In this document: positions 1-8,272 of the stretch, piece after piece | Layout: each line of letters starts with the position of its first letter | Numbering within the stretch: position 1 is the stretch's first letter | Source of the DNA: Brevundimonas sp. | GTDB taxonomy: Bacteria; Pseudomonadota; Alphaproteobacteria; Caulobacterales; Caulobacteraceae | Assembly: GCA_003248965.1 (NCBI GenBank) | Contig: QFQU01000002.1 | Span: 1 to 64,000 of the forward strand | Direction of reading: 5' to 3' | Length of the DNA stretch: 64,000 bases | Made by a program: the position numbers and the translations under genes | The notes under the pieces: generated by a model | Told to the model about the DNA's origin: nothing | Database searches by the model: none | The model's input: only the letters and a program-made list of their open reading frames with translations

Positions 1-154
1 TGTTGAACATCGCAAGATCCCGTATCGATCCAACGGACTTCAGGTGCTGACGGATCGCCCAGATGTGCTTTGGCTTGAGCGGGGCCTTCGCTCCGGTCAT
101 TCGACCAGCGTTCCAGGGTTTGCGGGGTAAACGAAACAGATCGGGCTGGCTCAT
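1..154 (-). CDS. Tyrosine recombinase/integrase, N-terminal part (runs off the window)
   Basis: The first 51 codons of a gene on the minus strand, starting at an ATG at 154-152 with a strong GGGAGG ribosome site just upstream. The peptide begins MSQPDLFRLP and contains MTGAKAPLKPKHIWAIR and a SIRDLAMFN stretch. These match the conserved start of a family of small stand-alone tyrosine-type recombinases common in alphaproteobacteria, in which this segment is the arm before the catalytic domain. The catalytic residues lie outside the window, so integrity cannot be judged. It is a different family from the integrase at 6736-8067, which suggests nested or neighbouring mobile elements. Confidence 0.7.
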   Translation of the reverse strand, partial: MSQPDLFRLPRKPWNAGRMTGAKAPLKPKHIWAIRQHLKSVGSIRDLAMFN

Positions 155-340
155 GGCCACCTCCCACGATCAACGCCCCCTCCGCACGATACGCTCCAAA
201 CAGCGCAGATGCGCCATAAGCGGTCGTTCACTTGCTTCCGTGAAGCGGACGTATAAGCGGCGGCTTCGCGGACCCTAGCTTTACCTTTTTGCATGCGGCG
301 TACTTCGATAGACTAAAGCGTCACCACTGGAGCCGATCTT

Positions 341-1060
341 TTGGTCGCTGACGACGCCATCCTGTTCAACGAGACTAACCGACTGGCCGAGGCCCTATGG
401 GCGAAGACGCTCCGTACCGAAGGGCTGAATAGCGACCCCAAGATGGTGTCCTGCACCCTCTACAAGCGGCTATGGAGCCATCACCGTGGCTATGCCCTGC
501 TGTACAAAGACGGGCTGGTCGTCGAGTCTGATACGCTACTTCGATCCTCGATCGAGGCCGCGATCTGTTTGTGCGCTAACTTCTACACCGAAGGCGGTCT
601 GTGGACCCAACTAAAGCAAGACGCGCTTTACACGGTGACGTCCCAGATCAAGCAAGCTCGCGAGGTCGATGACAAGGACTTGGAGCGAGACGGTGAGAAG
701 GCGCGCCGTTGGCTGGCTTCGCAGATGGAGCCCAACGTTAGGGCCCGCAAGCTGGAAATGAAGACCCTCGCCGACGACGGCAATGTCCCCATGCTCTACC
801 AGTTCTATCGTGGACTCTCAGGGACTTCGTCGCACGTCACCGGCCTGTCAATCATGCGCGGTGTGGTCACGCCAGATGAACCCACCATGCAGGACGCTTG
901 GACGGGCCTGACCAAGAAAACGCACCACCTCTGGCAAATCGCAGCAGTGCTTCAAGGCAGTTTCTGTCACGCGCTGCTGCTAGATGAGGATGCGTTGGCC
1001 GAAGCCTCAATCGCCTTGGCGAAACGGCTACATGTCCGGTTGGATGCGGCAGGTCTCTAG
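341..1060 (+). CDS. DUF5677-like hypothetical protein
   Basis: A 239-residue, mostly helical protein. The stretch around residues 60-80 (LLRSSIEAAICLCANFY) and the later YRGLSGTSSHVTG resemble DUF5677 proteins, where an R-x-x-x-E helix and a C-terminal S/H motif are conserved; I recognise the family only by this pattern. No function is established for it. The frame opens at a TTG at 341 after an in-frame stop at 314; an ATG at 443 is a possible alternative start, so the N-terminus is uncertain. Base composition is less GC-rich than the chromosomal genes further right, consistent with island cargo. Confidence 0.55.
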   Translation: MVADDAILFNETNRLAEALWAKTLRTEGLNSDPKMVSCTLYKRLWSHHRGYALLYKDGLVVESDTLLRSSIEAAICLCANFYTEGGLWTQLKQDALYTVTSQIKQAREVDDKDLERDGEKARRWLASQMEPNVRARKLEMKTLADDGNVPMLYQFYRGLSGTSSHVTGLSIMRGVVTPDEPTMQDAWTGLTKKTHHLWQIAAVLQGSFCHALLLDEDALAEASIALAKRLHVRLDAAGL

Positions 1061-1129
1061 CGCGCCAACAGCAGAAGTTGGCTGCGCTCCGGGAACGAGA
1101 CATTCACCGTGGTGAGATCTTGCCGCGCA

Positions 1130-2029
1130 TCACTCGTCCGGCGCCAACGACCCCATAAGAAGCGGCGCGCGGCCGGCCAGCCTTTGGGACACGAAGTCGA
1201 TGAAAAGCCTGACGCGCTTGGTGTTGCGCGAGTCGCCTTGGGTGAGAATCCAAAGCGCGCCATTCAGGCGTGGCGCGGTGCCCGGCGCCCTCGTGAGCAT
1301 GGGGTCGGCGTCGCCGACGAAGCACGGCAGCCTTGTCATCCCGAGTCCTTGCCGGACCGCCGCGAGCTGCACCTCGGCGTCGGGAGCCCTGAAAGGCGCC
1401 CCCGTCGCCTTTATCTCGCCCGCGCTGGCCCAGTCCGGGACGCCACGATCATTGATGACGATCGGCCTGATCGGCCCAGTCGCGCCGACGCGCCATCTGG
1501 CCAGCAGATCGCGTGACACGTAGACGCCGCCGGCCAGCTGCGGTCCCATCAGGCCGTGTAAATTGAGTGGCAGGGTCTTGCGATCGACGACGAAGCGGAT
1601 CGCCACATCGGCTTCACGGTTGGTCAGGTTCGCGACTTCGCCGGTCGACAGGATCTCGATCTCGATATCCGGATGCTTTTGGGCGAAGTCTGCCAGGTCC
1701 GGCATTAGAAGATCGGCCAGGAATGGCGGCAGCGTAATCCGCAGAAGACCGCGCGCGCTCTGGTCGCGGCCGAAGACGCGCGTCTCCAGTTGGTGGGACG
1801 ACGCTTCCATCTGCTCGGCGAATTCGACGACCTCCTCCCCCGCAGCCGTCAGTCGGTATCCCGAGGGCCGCTTTTCGAACACCTGCACCCCAAGCCGTCG
1901 CTCCATCTGGGCGATGCGCCTGAGCACGGTGGCGTGGTTCACGCCAAGGCGTTCGGCGGCGGCTCTTACCGAGCCGCCTCGCCCGACGGCGAGAAAGTAA
2001 CGAACATCGTCCCAGTCGATTGAGGCCAT
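1130..2029 (-). CDS. LysR family transcriptional regulator
   Basis: A 299-residue LysR-type regulator. Residues 1-65 hold the winged helix-turn-helix (DVRYFLAV, then GSVRAAAERLGVNHATVLRR); the rest is the periplasmic-binding-like effector domain starting near LRITLPPFLADLLMP. The ATG at 2029 is preferred over the GTG at 2044 because AGGA lies upstream of it and family members start MxxxxWDDxR. It is divergent from the SDR gene at 2222 across about 190 bases, the usual arrangement for a LysR protein controlling its neighbour; target and inducer are inferred, not shown. Confidence 0.88.
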   Translation of the reverse strand: MASIDWDDVRYFLAVGRGGSVRAAAERLGVNHATVLRRIAQMERRLGVQVFEKRPSGYRLTAAGEEVVEFAEQMEASSHQLETRVFGRDQSARGLLRITLPPFLADLLMPDLADFAQKHPDIEIEILSTGEVANLTNREADVAIRFVVDRKTLPLNLHGLMGPQLAGGVYVSRDLLARWRVGATGPIRPIVINDRGVPDWASAGEIKATGAPFRAPDAEVQLAAVRQGLGMTRLPCFVGDADPMLTRAPGTAPRLNGALWILTQGDSRNTKRVRLFIDFVSQRLAGRAPLLMGSLAPDE

Positions 2030-2221
2030 GGTGCGATCCTGCACCTCAGCGAGCGACTTTCAAGGCTCAAGTCACCACCGTCAGCGTCATTTCTCAATCA
2101 TCCGGATTGTTTCCGCACCACCGATGTGCGCCGCTCCGCACTGAAAGCCGGCCTATGCCAGACCTACTTCGAGGCTGTCGGACCGCCCCTGGCGGCCAAA
2201 CGGAACCCGAAAGGAAAGATC

Positions 2222-2956
2222 ATGGGCAAGCTTGAAGGTAAGGTGGCGGTCGTCACGGGCGCGACGAGCGGCATGGCGCTGGCCAGCGCCAAACGCTTCG
2301 TGGAGGAAGGGGCATACGTTTTCATCACCGGCCGTCGTCAGGACGCGCTGGACGACGCGGTGAAGGCGATCGGCCGGAACGTCACGGGCGTGCGCGGCGA
2401 CGCGGCCAATCTCGACGACCTCGACCGCCTGTTCGAAACGGTCAAGCGCGAAAAGAGTGGGATCGACGTGCTCTACGCGAGCGCCGGCTGGGGCGAAGCC
2501 GCGCCGCTTGGTGAGGTCACCGAACAGCACTTCGACACGATCTTTGGTCTGAACGCGCGCGGTACGCTCTTCACCGTGCAGAAGGCCTTGCCCCTGTTCA
2601 ACGACGGCGGCTCCATATTCATGACGGGGTCTGTGGCCTCGATCAAAGGGTTCCCAGGCTACAGCGTCTACGCGGCCAGCAAGGCGGCCCTCCACGCCTT
2701 CGCCCGCGGCTGGCTTAACGAGCTGAAGACCCGGAACATCCGGGTGAACGTGCTGCACCCGGGGCCGATCGCCACGCCAATGCAGGATCAGGTCCTCACC
2801 CCGGAGGCCAAGCAGATGTTCGAGTCCCTGATCCCGCGGGGAACGATGGGACGTCCCGAGGAAATCGCCGCGGCCGCGCTGTTCCTGGCCTCGGACGATT
2901 CCAGCTTCGTGAACGGCGTGGAGCTGGCCGTCGACGGCGGCTTCTCAGCCATCTGA
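2222..2956 (+). CDS. SDR family NAD(P)-dependent oxidoreductase
   Basis: A 244-residue classical short-chain dehydrogenase/reductase. The cofactor motif TGATSGMA is at residues 12-19, with Met where most members have the last Gly of TGxxxGxG. N111, S137, Y150 and K154 (YAASK) fit the catalytic tetrad spacing, and the C-terminus ends in the usual DGGFSAI. The ATG at 2222 follows an AAAGGAAAG ribosome site; the frame stays open upstream but lacks support there. It lies divergent from the LysR gene and 51 bases before the next oxidoreductase, so the two are likely co-transcribed. Substrate unknown. Confidence 0.88.
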   Translation: MGKLEGKVAVVTGATSGMALASAKRFVEEGAYVFITGRRQDALDDAVKAIGRNVTGVRGDAANLDDLDRLFETVKREKSGIDVLYASAGWGEAAPLGEVTEQHFDTIFGLNARGTLFTVQKALPLFNDGGSIFMTGSVASIKGFPGYSVYAASKAALHAFARGWLNELKTRNIRVNVLHPGPIATPMQDQVLTPEAKQMFESLIPRGTMGRPEEIAAAALFLASDDSSFVNGVELAVDGGFSAI

Positions 2957-3007
2957 CCTTGTCTTGGATCGCCCGAGCGGCGGATCCATCATCTCAGGAG
3001 ACTCATC

Positions 3008-3607
3008 ATGAGCTACGCGATCATAGGGTTCGGCAAGATCGGCCAGGCCCTCGCTCACGCCTTCGCGCGCCGCAGCATCGAGGTGGCGGTCGCCAGCCGC
3101 CACCCGCCTGAGGTCCTCGCGCCGCAGGCAAGGGCGATCGGCCCGACCATCGTCGCCACCTCCCTGCAGGAGGCGCTGAAGGCCGACACGATCTTCCTGG
3201 CCGTGCGTTCCGAGTCTCATCGCGATGTCGCCAAGGCTCTGCCGAGCTGGAAAGGCAAGACCCTGGTGGACGTTACGAACTCACAGGCGCCATTGGAGGA
3301 GATGGACGGGCTGCTGTCTTCAGCCTTCGTCGCCAAGCTCTATGCCGGAGCCAAGGTCGTGAAGGGGTTCAACCACCTGGGCGCCTCCGCCCTTGCAGCG
3401 GATCCCGTCGTTCCGGGGGGACATCGCGTCGTCTTCCTCGCGAGCGACGACGAAGACGCTGTCGCGCCCGTGGCGGCCCTGGCCAAACAGCTCGGCTTCG
3501 CCCCCGTCAATCTGGGGCGGTTCGACGAAGGCGGCGCGCTCGTCCACGCCCGTGGCGCCACCTGGGGGCCGCTCATCTTCCAGAACATGTTCAAAAAGGA
3601 GCAGTAG
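3008..3607 (+). CDS. NADP-binding oxidoreductase, F420-reductase-like
   Basis: A 199-residue single Rossmann-domain protein with the dinucleotide motif IIGFGKIGQALA at residues 5-16 and a TLVDVTNSQ strand near the middle. This pattern is that of the NADPH:F420 oxidoreductase-like/NAD-binding family, often annotated as dinucleotide-binding enzymes in bacteria that lack F420. A good ribosome site (CTCAGGAG) precedes the ATG. It is the second gene after the LysR-SDR divergent pair. The role is probably reduction of an unknown substrate with NADPH. Confidence 0.8.
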   Translation: MSYAIIGFGKIGQALAHAFARRSIEVAVASRHPPEVLAPQARAIGPTIVATSLQEALKADTIFLAVRSESHRDVAKALPSWKGKTLVDVTNSQAPLEEMDGLLSSAFVAKLYAGAKVVKGFNHLGASALAADPVVPGGHRVVFLASDDEDAVAPVAALAKQLGFAPVNLGRFDEGGALVHARGATWGPLIFQNMFKKEQ

Positions 3608-3815
3608 CCAAATTGGGGAAGGGTGTTTCCGCGTCCTTCCCGCCTGCTTTGTGGGCCGTGGCGGGGATGCGCCACAAGCAGACGCCAGCAGCCAACCCAA
3701 GACGTGACATTTGGAGAGCTGGCTTAAGTCCCTCCCGCGCCGTAAGTTCGCGCTTCATATGCTAGGCGATTAAACACTAGTGCGGCCACGACGAACGGAA
3801 ACTCCGTCGAATAAG
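3608..3815. other. Intergenic region with two stem-loops
   Basis: No gene is seen here. Two inverted repeats follow the oxidoreductase stop: GGGAAGG/CCTTCCC (3616-3622 with 3635-3641) and a bulged CTGCTTTGTGG/CCACAAGCAG (3644-3654 with 3672-3681). Neither has a clear T-run, so terminator function between the two convergent genes is only plausible. Confidence 0.4.
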
Positions 3816-5171
3816 TCAAACCACCCCCTGGGCCACCATGGCGTCGGCGACCTTGCGGAAGCCCGCGATATTGGCCCCCCGGACATAATCGACATAGCCC
3901 TTCTGACCCTGCCCGTCAGCGACGCAACGTTCCTGGATTTCGACCATGATGTCCTTCAACTGCGCGGTCAGCCGCGCTTCGTCCCAGGACTCTCGGGCGG
4001 AGTTCTGAGCCATTTCGAGGCCGGACACGGCGACCCCGCCCGCATTTGCGGCCTTCGCGGGACCGAAGCCGATTCTGGCTTTTCGGAAGGCGGCCACGGC
4101 CTCAGGCGAGCACGGCATGTTGGCCCCTTCAACCACATAGCGCACGCCCCCTTGCAACAGGGTCTCGGCGTCATCGGCGTCCAGTTCGTTCTGGGTGGCG
4201 CACGGCAGCGCGATATCGCATTCGACGCTCCAGGGCGTTCGTCCCTTGTGGAATTTCAGGGTCTTCGACCGCTCGGTGACCGCTGAGAGCGGCCCGCGTC
4301 GCTCCAGCTTTTGCGTCTTGATCCGCTCGAGCAGGTCGGGGTCGAAACCGTCCGGCGCATGCAGCAGACCCTCACTGTCGGACAGGGTCAGGACCTTTGC
4401 GCCTTCTTCGACGGCCTTGTGTGCTGCGTGGAGCGCGACGTTGCCCGCCCCCGAGATCGTCACGGTCTTGTCCTTCAGTCCGTCGTCTGCGCGCTCGAGC
4501 ATGGCTTTGAGGAAGAAGACAGTCCCCCATCCGGTCGCCTCGGACCGCACTTCGCTGCCGCCGTAGGACAGACCCTTGCCGGTCAGCGCCCCCTCGAACC
4601 GGTTCGCCAGCCGCTTGTACTGCCCGAACAGATAGCCAATCTCGCGCCCCCCCACGCCCATGTCGCCCGCCGGGACGTCTTCATTGGGGCCGATGTAGCG
4701 GTGCAGTTCGGTCATGAAGCTCTGGCAAAAGCGCATGACCTCGGTGTCCGACCTGCCGCGCGGGTCGAAGGTCGCGCCTCCCTTTGCGCCACCGAGCGCC
4801 AGCCCCGTCAGGCTGTTCTTGAACGTCTGTTCAAAGGCCAGAAACTTCAGCACGCCTTCCGTCAGGTCGCCGGAGAACCGGAGTCCGCCCTTGTAGGGGC
4901 CGATGGCGTTTGAGTGCTGAACCCGCCAGCCGCGTTCGACGCGCGGCCGCCCCTGATCATCCTGCCACACGACCCGGAAGCTGACGATCCGATCGGGTTC
5001 GACGATCCGGCTCAGGATTTCGTTCTCACGATAGGCCTTCGTCTCCTCAACCAGGGGCCAGACCTCGGTTACCACGTCGTCGACCGCCTGCAGGAACTCC
5101 GGTTGTCCGGGGTAGCGGTCGGCGAGGTCCGCCAGGAAGCTTTTCAGGTCGGCGGACGATCGAGGAGGCAT
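3816..5171 (-). CDS. gdhA: NADP-specific glutamate dehydrogenase
   Basis: A 451-residue hexameric-type glutamate dehydrogenase, interconverting 2-oxoglutarate plus ammonium and glutamate with NADP(H). Substrate-binding K94 lies in GPYKGG, catalytic K130 in GGAKGGATFDP, the VPAGDMGVGGREIGYL block follows, and a Rossmann motif SGAGNVALHA starts the coenzyme domain. The length is full. The ATG at 5171 follows a purine-rich stretch. It lies 42 bases downstream of the NmrA-like gene on the same strand, so it may be the third gene of a marR-oxidoreductase-gdhA unit. Being inside the probable island it may be an extra copy; that cannot be tested here. Confidence 0.95.
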   Translation of the reverse strand: MPPRSSADLKSFLADLADRYPGQPEFLQAVDDVVTEVWPLVEETKAYRENEILSRIVEPDRIVSFRVVWQDDQGRPRVERGWRVQHSNAIGPYKGGLRFSGDLTEGVLKFLAFEQTFKNSLTGLALGGAKGGATFDPRGRSDTEVMRFCQSFMTELHRYIGPNEDVPAGDMGVGGREIGYLFGQYKRLANRFEGALTGKGLSYGGSEVRSEATGWGTVFFLKAMLERADDGLKDKTVTISGAGNVALHAAHKAVEEGAKVLTLSDSEGLLHAPDGFDPDLLERIKTQKLERRGPLSAVTERSKTLKFHKGRTPWSVECDIALPCATQNELDADDAETLLQGGVRYVVEGANMPCSPEAVAAFRKARIGFGPAKAANAGGVAVSGLEMAQNSARESWDEARLTAQLKDIMVEIQERCVADGQGQKGYVDYVRGANIAGFRKVADAMVAQGVV

Positions 5172-5213
5172 GATGAGGCTCTACTGAAGACGAGAAATCA
5201 AAAAACTGGGAAA

Positions 5214-6080
5214 TCAGGCGCGTGACGCCAGGAACTCGTGGCGATGGTCGCGCACGAAGTCGGTGAAGCTGCGCGGCGGAACCCCTGTCAGGCGCTCGAT
5301 CTCGGCCGTAGGATCGATGTCGTGATGCTGGGCGACCATGTTCGAGAATTGCACGATCAAGCCGTTCGTCATCCACCGCGAGTTGCCGGTCAGACGAAGG
5401 ATGGCGCGATAGATGGGCGTCGGCAGATCGATGTATCGGACCTTGCGCTGGATCACGCTGGACAGGCGCTCGGCGGCCTGGGTCATGTCCAGCGTCTCGG
5501 GACCGGTCAGGAAATAGCTGGCCCCTTCATGACCGTCCTCGCTCAACACGGTGGCGGCGACGCGGGCGATGTCGCGCGTGTCGATCAGCGAGACCGAACC
5601 CTTGCCGGCCACGTGCGGCAGGAAGCCCTTGGCGATCGGAGTTTTGTACCAGAGGAAATTCTGCATGAAGCCGGTCGGCTTCAGGATCGTCCATGCGACG
5701 CCCGACGCCCGCAGGTGGTGATCGATCAGGGCATGGGACGTCGCCCAGGGAATTAGCGACCGCACATTGGCGTCGGATGCGGACAGTTTGACGATCCGGC
5801 GAACGCCGGCCGACTTGGCCGCGTCGATCGCGGCCGTCTCCTGCTCGACCTGTCTGGGGTTCGGCGTGGTGAGCAGAAACAGGGTGTCGGAGCCGTGCAT
5901 CGCGTTGGCCAAAGTGTCCGGGCGATCGAAGTCGCCGATGACGGCTTCGAACCCCTTGTCCTTCAGCTTGGCGACCTGCTCCGGCTTGCGGACCATGGCC
6001 CGGAAGGGCGTGCCCGCGTCGTGCAGCAGCCTGCAGATTTCGCCGCCGATGCCGCCGGTTGCGCCTGTGACGAGGATCAT
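5214..6080 (-). CDS. NmrA-like NAD(P)-binding oxidoreductase
   Basis: A 288-residue atypical SDR of the NmrA/HSCARG type. The glycine motif TGATGGIGGEI is at residues 5-15, and the middle has the family's LLTTPNPRQVEQETAAIDAAK and WTILKPTGFMQNFL segments. It lacks a YxxxK catalytic pair, so it may act as an NAD(P)H-dependent quinone oxidoreductase or redox sensor. Its ATG overlaps the stop of the MarR gene by four bases (ATGA), showing translational coupling; the MarR protein probably controls both. Confidence 0.82.
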   Translation of the reverse strand: MILVTGATGGIGGEICRLLHDAGTPFRAMVRKPEQVAKLKDKGFEAVIGDFDRPDTLANAMHGSDTLFLLTTPNPRQVEQETAAIDAAKSAGVRRIVKLSASDANVRSLIPWATSHALIDHHLRASGVAWTILKPTGFMQNFLWYKTPIAKGFLPHVAGKGSVSLIDTRDIARVAATVLSEDGHEGASYFLTGPETLDMTQAAERLSSVIQRKVRYIDLPTPIYRAILRLTGNSRWMTNGLIVQFSNMVAQHHDIDPTAEIERLTGVPPRSFTDFVRDHRHEFLASRA

Positions 6081-6595
6081 GATTGGGTTTCCTTATCCGA
6101 TTGGACGTTGGGGAAGGTGGAATGGGGCGACCGGTCGAGCCGCTCGGAGATCACCGCGTTCATTTCCTCAAGGGTCCGAATGGCGTCTCGAATGCGCTCG
6201 GCCCCGACGCTGTCGGCGATGGCCTGATCGAACGGGGCGACAGCCTGCTCCGCGCCTGCCACGGCCGCCATCCCGGTCGGGGTGAGAACGACGAGTTTGG
6301 CCCGCTGGTGATGAGGATTGTCCTCGAACGCGACCAGGCCGCGTTCAGCGAGAAGGTCGAGGACCCTCTGCACCGCCTGCCGGGTCAGGCCCATGTTTCG
6401 GGCGATCGAGGCGGCAGGCAGCGGAACGGGCGAGTAGCGCAGGGCGGCCAGCACCTGCCACCAGGCACTGGTCAGACCCAAGGGCGCGACGAGCTCGTTT
6501 CCCGCGCTAATCAATCGTCCGTTGGCGGCGAAGACCGCCAACGCGAGGGCTCGGACGTCTAAGTTCTGATCCTGCACGCGACAACACGCTTTCAA
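6077..6595 (-). CDS. MarR family transcriptional regulator
   Basis: Up to 172 residues with a MarR winged helix: LPAASIARNMGLTRQAVQRVLDLLAERGLV is the recognition part, followed by a wing with NPHHQRAKLVVLT. The frame opens at a TTG at 6595; a GTG six codons later (6577, before QDQNLDVRAL) is an alternative. It is the first gene of a unit with the NmrA-like oxidoreductase (ATGA overlap). A GACA-N6-TGTC palindrome sits just upstream and is the likely binding site for autoregulation. The ligand is unknown. Confidence 0.85.
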   Translation of the reverse strand: MKACCRVQDQNLDVRALALAVFAANGRLISAGNELVAPLGLTSAWWQVLAALRYSPVPLPAASIARNMGLTRQAVQRVLDLLAERGLVAFEDNPHHQRAKLVVLTPTGMAAVAGAEQAVAPFDQAIADSVGAERIRDAIRTLEEMNAVISERLDRSPHSTFPNVQSDKETQS

Positions 6596-6612
6596 TTCGA
6601 CAATATGCTGTC
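6579..6612 (-). promoter_or_regulatory. Candidate MarR operator: direct repeat plus palindrome
   Basis: Two copies of CGACAAyAyGCTkT lie at 6579-6592 and 6598-6611, 19 bases apart start to start. The second copy contains the palindrome GACA-ATATGC-TGTC (6599-6612). They overlap or precede the marR start, where an autoregulatory operator is expected. Function is inferred. Confidence 0.45.
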
Positions 6613-6735
6613 AAATGTCGGGGAAGAGGTTTTGTTCCAGCTTATCGCGCGAAAATACTGAGGGGTGTCTGCCTATGGCATGTCAGTTGCCAATTCCGGA
6701 CTTTCCCAAGGTCCGAGAAGAGTCAGGTAGAGACC

Positions 6736-8067
6736 TTAGAACCGCATTGCCTCAGACAGCCGCGCCGCTGTCCGGTTCGCCAGTTGCTTCAGCGGGTCGT
6801 CACTGAGGTGGGCATAGATCTCCGTAGTCCGGGCCTGCTTGTGGCCCAGGACCTTGCCGACCATAAACAGAGACGCCCCGCCAGCAATGGCGAAGCTCGC
6901 AAAACTGTGGCGGAGATCGTGTAGCCGCACATGCAACAGGCTTCTCACGTCGCGTGGATCCTTGCCGGCCTCCGCCGCCTTTTGTCGAAGGATTTCGTCC
7001 GCGCGCACCTTCACCTTGGCCCAGAGGTTAGGGAGCCCGACGAAATGCCCGTCCCCCTTAAGGGCTGGAAGCACGAAGGGGGATCGCTCCGCCGCTGCCA
7101 AGGTGTCGCCTGAGTTGTGGCCCCGGGACCGCTCCGGCGGGCGACCTTCGTCCCAGCGTCGGCGAAGGAGTTCGACGGCGGCGTCGGCCAAGGGGACGGT
7201 CTTCGCCCCCGTCTTGGAGTCGGGCAACCGAAGGCAGCCAACCTCCCAATCCACATAGTCCCATCGCAGCGATAAAATCTCGGATTTGCGGCATCCGGTG
7301 AGGATCAGCAGCCGCACGGTATCCGCCATGACCGCGTGCCTCGGCTCCTCGCGTTCAAACTGCGCCAAGGCCTCGCTGATGGCGGCGATTTCGCGATCTG
7401 AAAGATACCGCTCGCGCCGGATCGTCTGGAACCGTTCCACCCCCTTGGTCGGATTGGTCTTCAGCAGATCGGTGAGGATGGCGAACTCATAGGCTGCTCC
7501 GAGCGTGACGACGGCCAGGGCCGCGACCCGCTTGCCGCCCGTCACACGCGAGCGCTTGCGGTGCCCGGTCTTGACGTTACGCGCGGTCCTGCCCAGGGAG
7601 ACGTCCATCTGGAATTTGGCGATGTCCAGACGGGTCAGGTCTTGCGCCAGGCAGCGGCCGAGCAAGGGCCGCACATGACACTCGAACAGCGTCCTGTTGG
7701 TGTCCCAGCTCGACTCCTTCTTGTTCGGCTTCATAGCCGGCCCGTCGGTCATGTAGTGATCGATCATCGCATTGACCGTCAGGGCGTGCCGGCCGGCGAC
7801 CTTGACGGCCTGCGGATCGACGCCCTCGCGCACATCCCTCAGCGCCGCCCTTGCATGGTCCCGCGCCTGCTCGAGCGAATAGGCCTCCTCCACGCGACCG
7901 AGGGTCAATTTTCGCAGCTGTCCGCCACGCCGGTAGGTGAAGATGAAGCTTTTGGCGCCCGACGGCCGGACGCGCACGCCGAGACCGATCACCTCGGTGT
8001 CGCGCACGCTGTAATCCCCTTGGCGGGGCTCCAGGGTTTCGATCAGTTTCCGGGTGAGACGCGGCAT
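6736..8067 (-). CDS. Tyrosine-type site-specific integrase (P4 family)
   Basis: A 443-residue island/phage integrase. It has the N-terminal P4-type arm-binding domain (DUF4102-like, residues 1-85: VIGLGVRVRPSGAKSFIF, TLGRVEEAYSLEQAR), a SAM-like core-binding domain, and a complete catalytic set: R260 (TGCRKSE), H383-x-x-R386 (HDLRHSF), H409 (GHKQ) and Y418 (EIYAHL). The ATG at 8067 is chosen; a TTG start at 8103 would add 12 residues. It reads away from the tRNA-Ala fragment about 150 bases to its right, the usual geometry for an island inserted in a tRNA 3' end. It looks functional. Confidence 0.93.
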   Translation of the reverse strand: MPRLTRKLIETLEPRQGDYSVRDTEVIGLGVRVRPSGAKSFIFTYRRGGQLRKLTLGRVEEAYSLEQARDHARAALRDVREGVDPQAVKVAGRHALTVNAMIDHYMTDGPAMKPNKKESSWDTNRTLFECHVRPLLGRCLAQDLTRLDIAKFQMDVSLGRTARNVKTGHRKRSRVTGGKRVAALAVVTLGAAYEFAILTDLLKTNPTKGVERFQTIRRERYLSDREIAAISEALAQFEREEPRHAVMADTVRLLILTGCRKSEILSLRWDYVDWEVGCLRLPDSKTGAKTVPLADAAVELLRRRWDEGRPPERSRGHNSGDTLAAAERSPFVLPALKGDGHFVGLPNLWAKVKVRADEILRQKAAEAGKDPRDVRSLLHVRLHDLRHSFASFAIAGGASLFMVGKVLGHKQARTTEIYAHLSDDPLKQLANRTAARLSEAMRF

Positions 8068-8082
8068 CGGAGGCCCTTTTTC

Positions 8083-8212
8083 GGGGTAACACAGGGGTAA
8101 CAAGAGGTCAGAATTCCCCTCGTGTTACCCCGGTTTCCATTATCCCGTAAAATAGGAATATTTCAAGTTATCAATAACTTGGAACCAGTTGAAACCGGCT
8201 GAAACAGCCCAA
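8083..8212. repeat. Integrase-proximal repeat cluster (candidate attachment-site arm)
   Basis: GGGGTAACA occurs at 8083-8091 and 8094-8102 and inverted at 8123-8131. A perfect palindrome CAAGTTAT-CA-ATAACTTG lies at 8164-8181. It is followed by three 10-bp phased direct repeats at 8183-8192, 8193-8202 and 8203-8212 (AACCAGTTGA, AACCGGCTGA, AACAGCCCAA). Such repeats beside a tRNA insertion site are expected for integrase arm sites or excisionase/regulator sites; which repeat does which is not known. Confidence 0.5.
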
Positions 8213-8218
8213 AATCGA

Positions 8219-8264
8219 CATGGCATGCAAGAGGTCAGCGGTTCGACTCCGCTAAGCTCCACCA
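8219..8264 (+). other. 3' fragment of tRNA-Ala(GGC), island attachment site
   Basis: The segment can be laid out as the 3' part of tRNA-Ala: anticodon loop ATGGCAT (anticodon GGC), stem strand GCAAG, variable loop, a T-arm AGCGG-TTCGACT-CCGCT with a perfect 5-bp stem, and acceptor strand AAGCTCC-A-CCA. U70 and A73 fit alanine identity. The 5' anticodon strand expected (CTTGC) is absent: the bases before the loop do not pair. So this is not a whole tRNA but the duplicated end left by integration, with crossover in or next to the anticodon loop. Confidence 0.85.
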
Positions 8265-8272
8265 GTTTCCTG

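Larger units (their letters stand above)
1..8264. mobile_element. Right-hand part of a genomic island inserted in tRNA-Ala(GGC)
   Basis: The right boundary is a 46-nt 3' fragment of tRNA-Ala(GGC) at 8219-8264. A P4-type integrase gene lies just inside it and the native tRNA terminator just outside. A second recombinase gene is cut by the window's left edge. Cargo between them is oxidoreductases, regulators and gdhA. The segment around 1-1100 looks less GC-rich than the genes after 8360. The left end and the reconstituted tRNA gene should lie outside the window. The island call is inference from the boundary structure; how much of the cargo came with one element cannot be told from here. Confidence 0.6.

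Noticed and set aside
8219..8264. A complete tRNA gene here
   Set aside because: The 5' acceptor strand, D-arm and 5' anticodon strand are not found upstream; only the 3' part is present.
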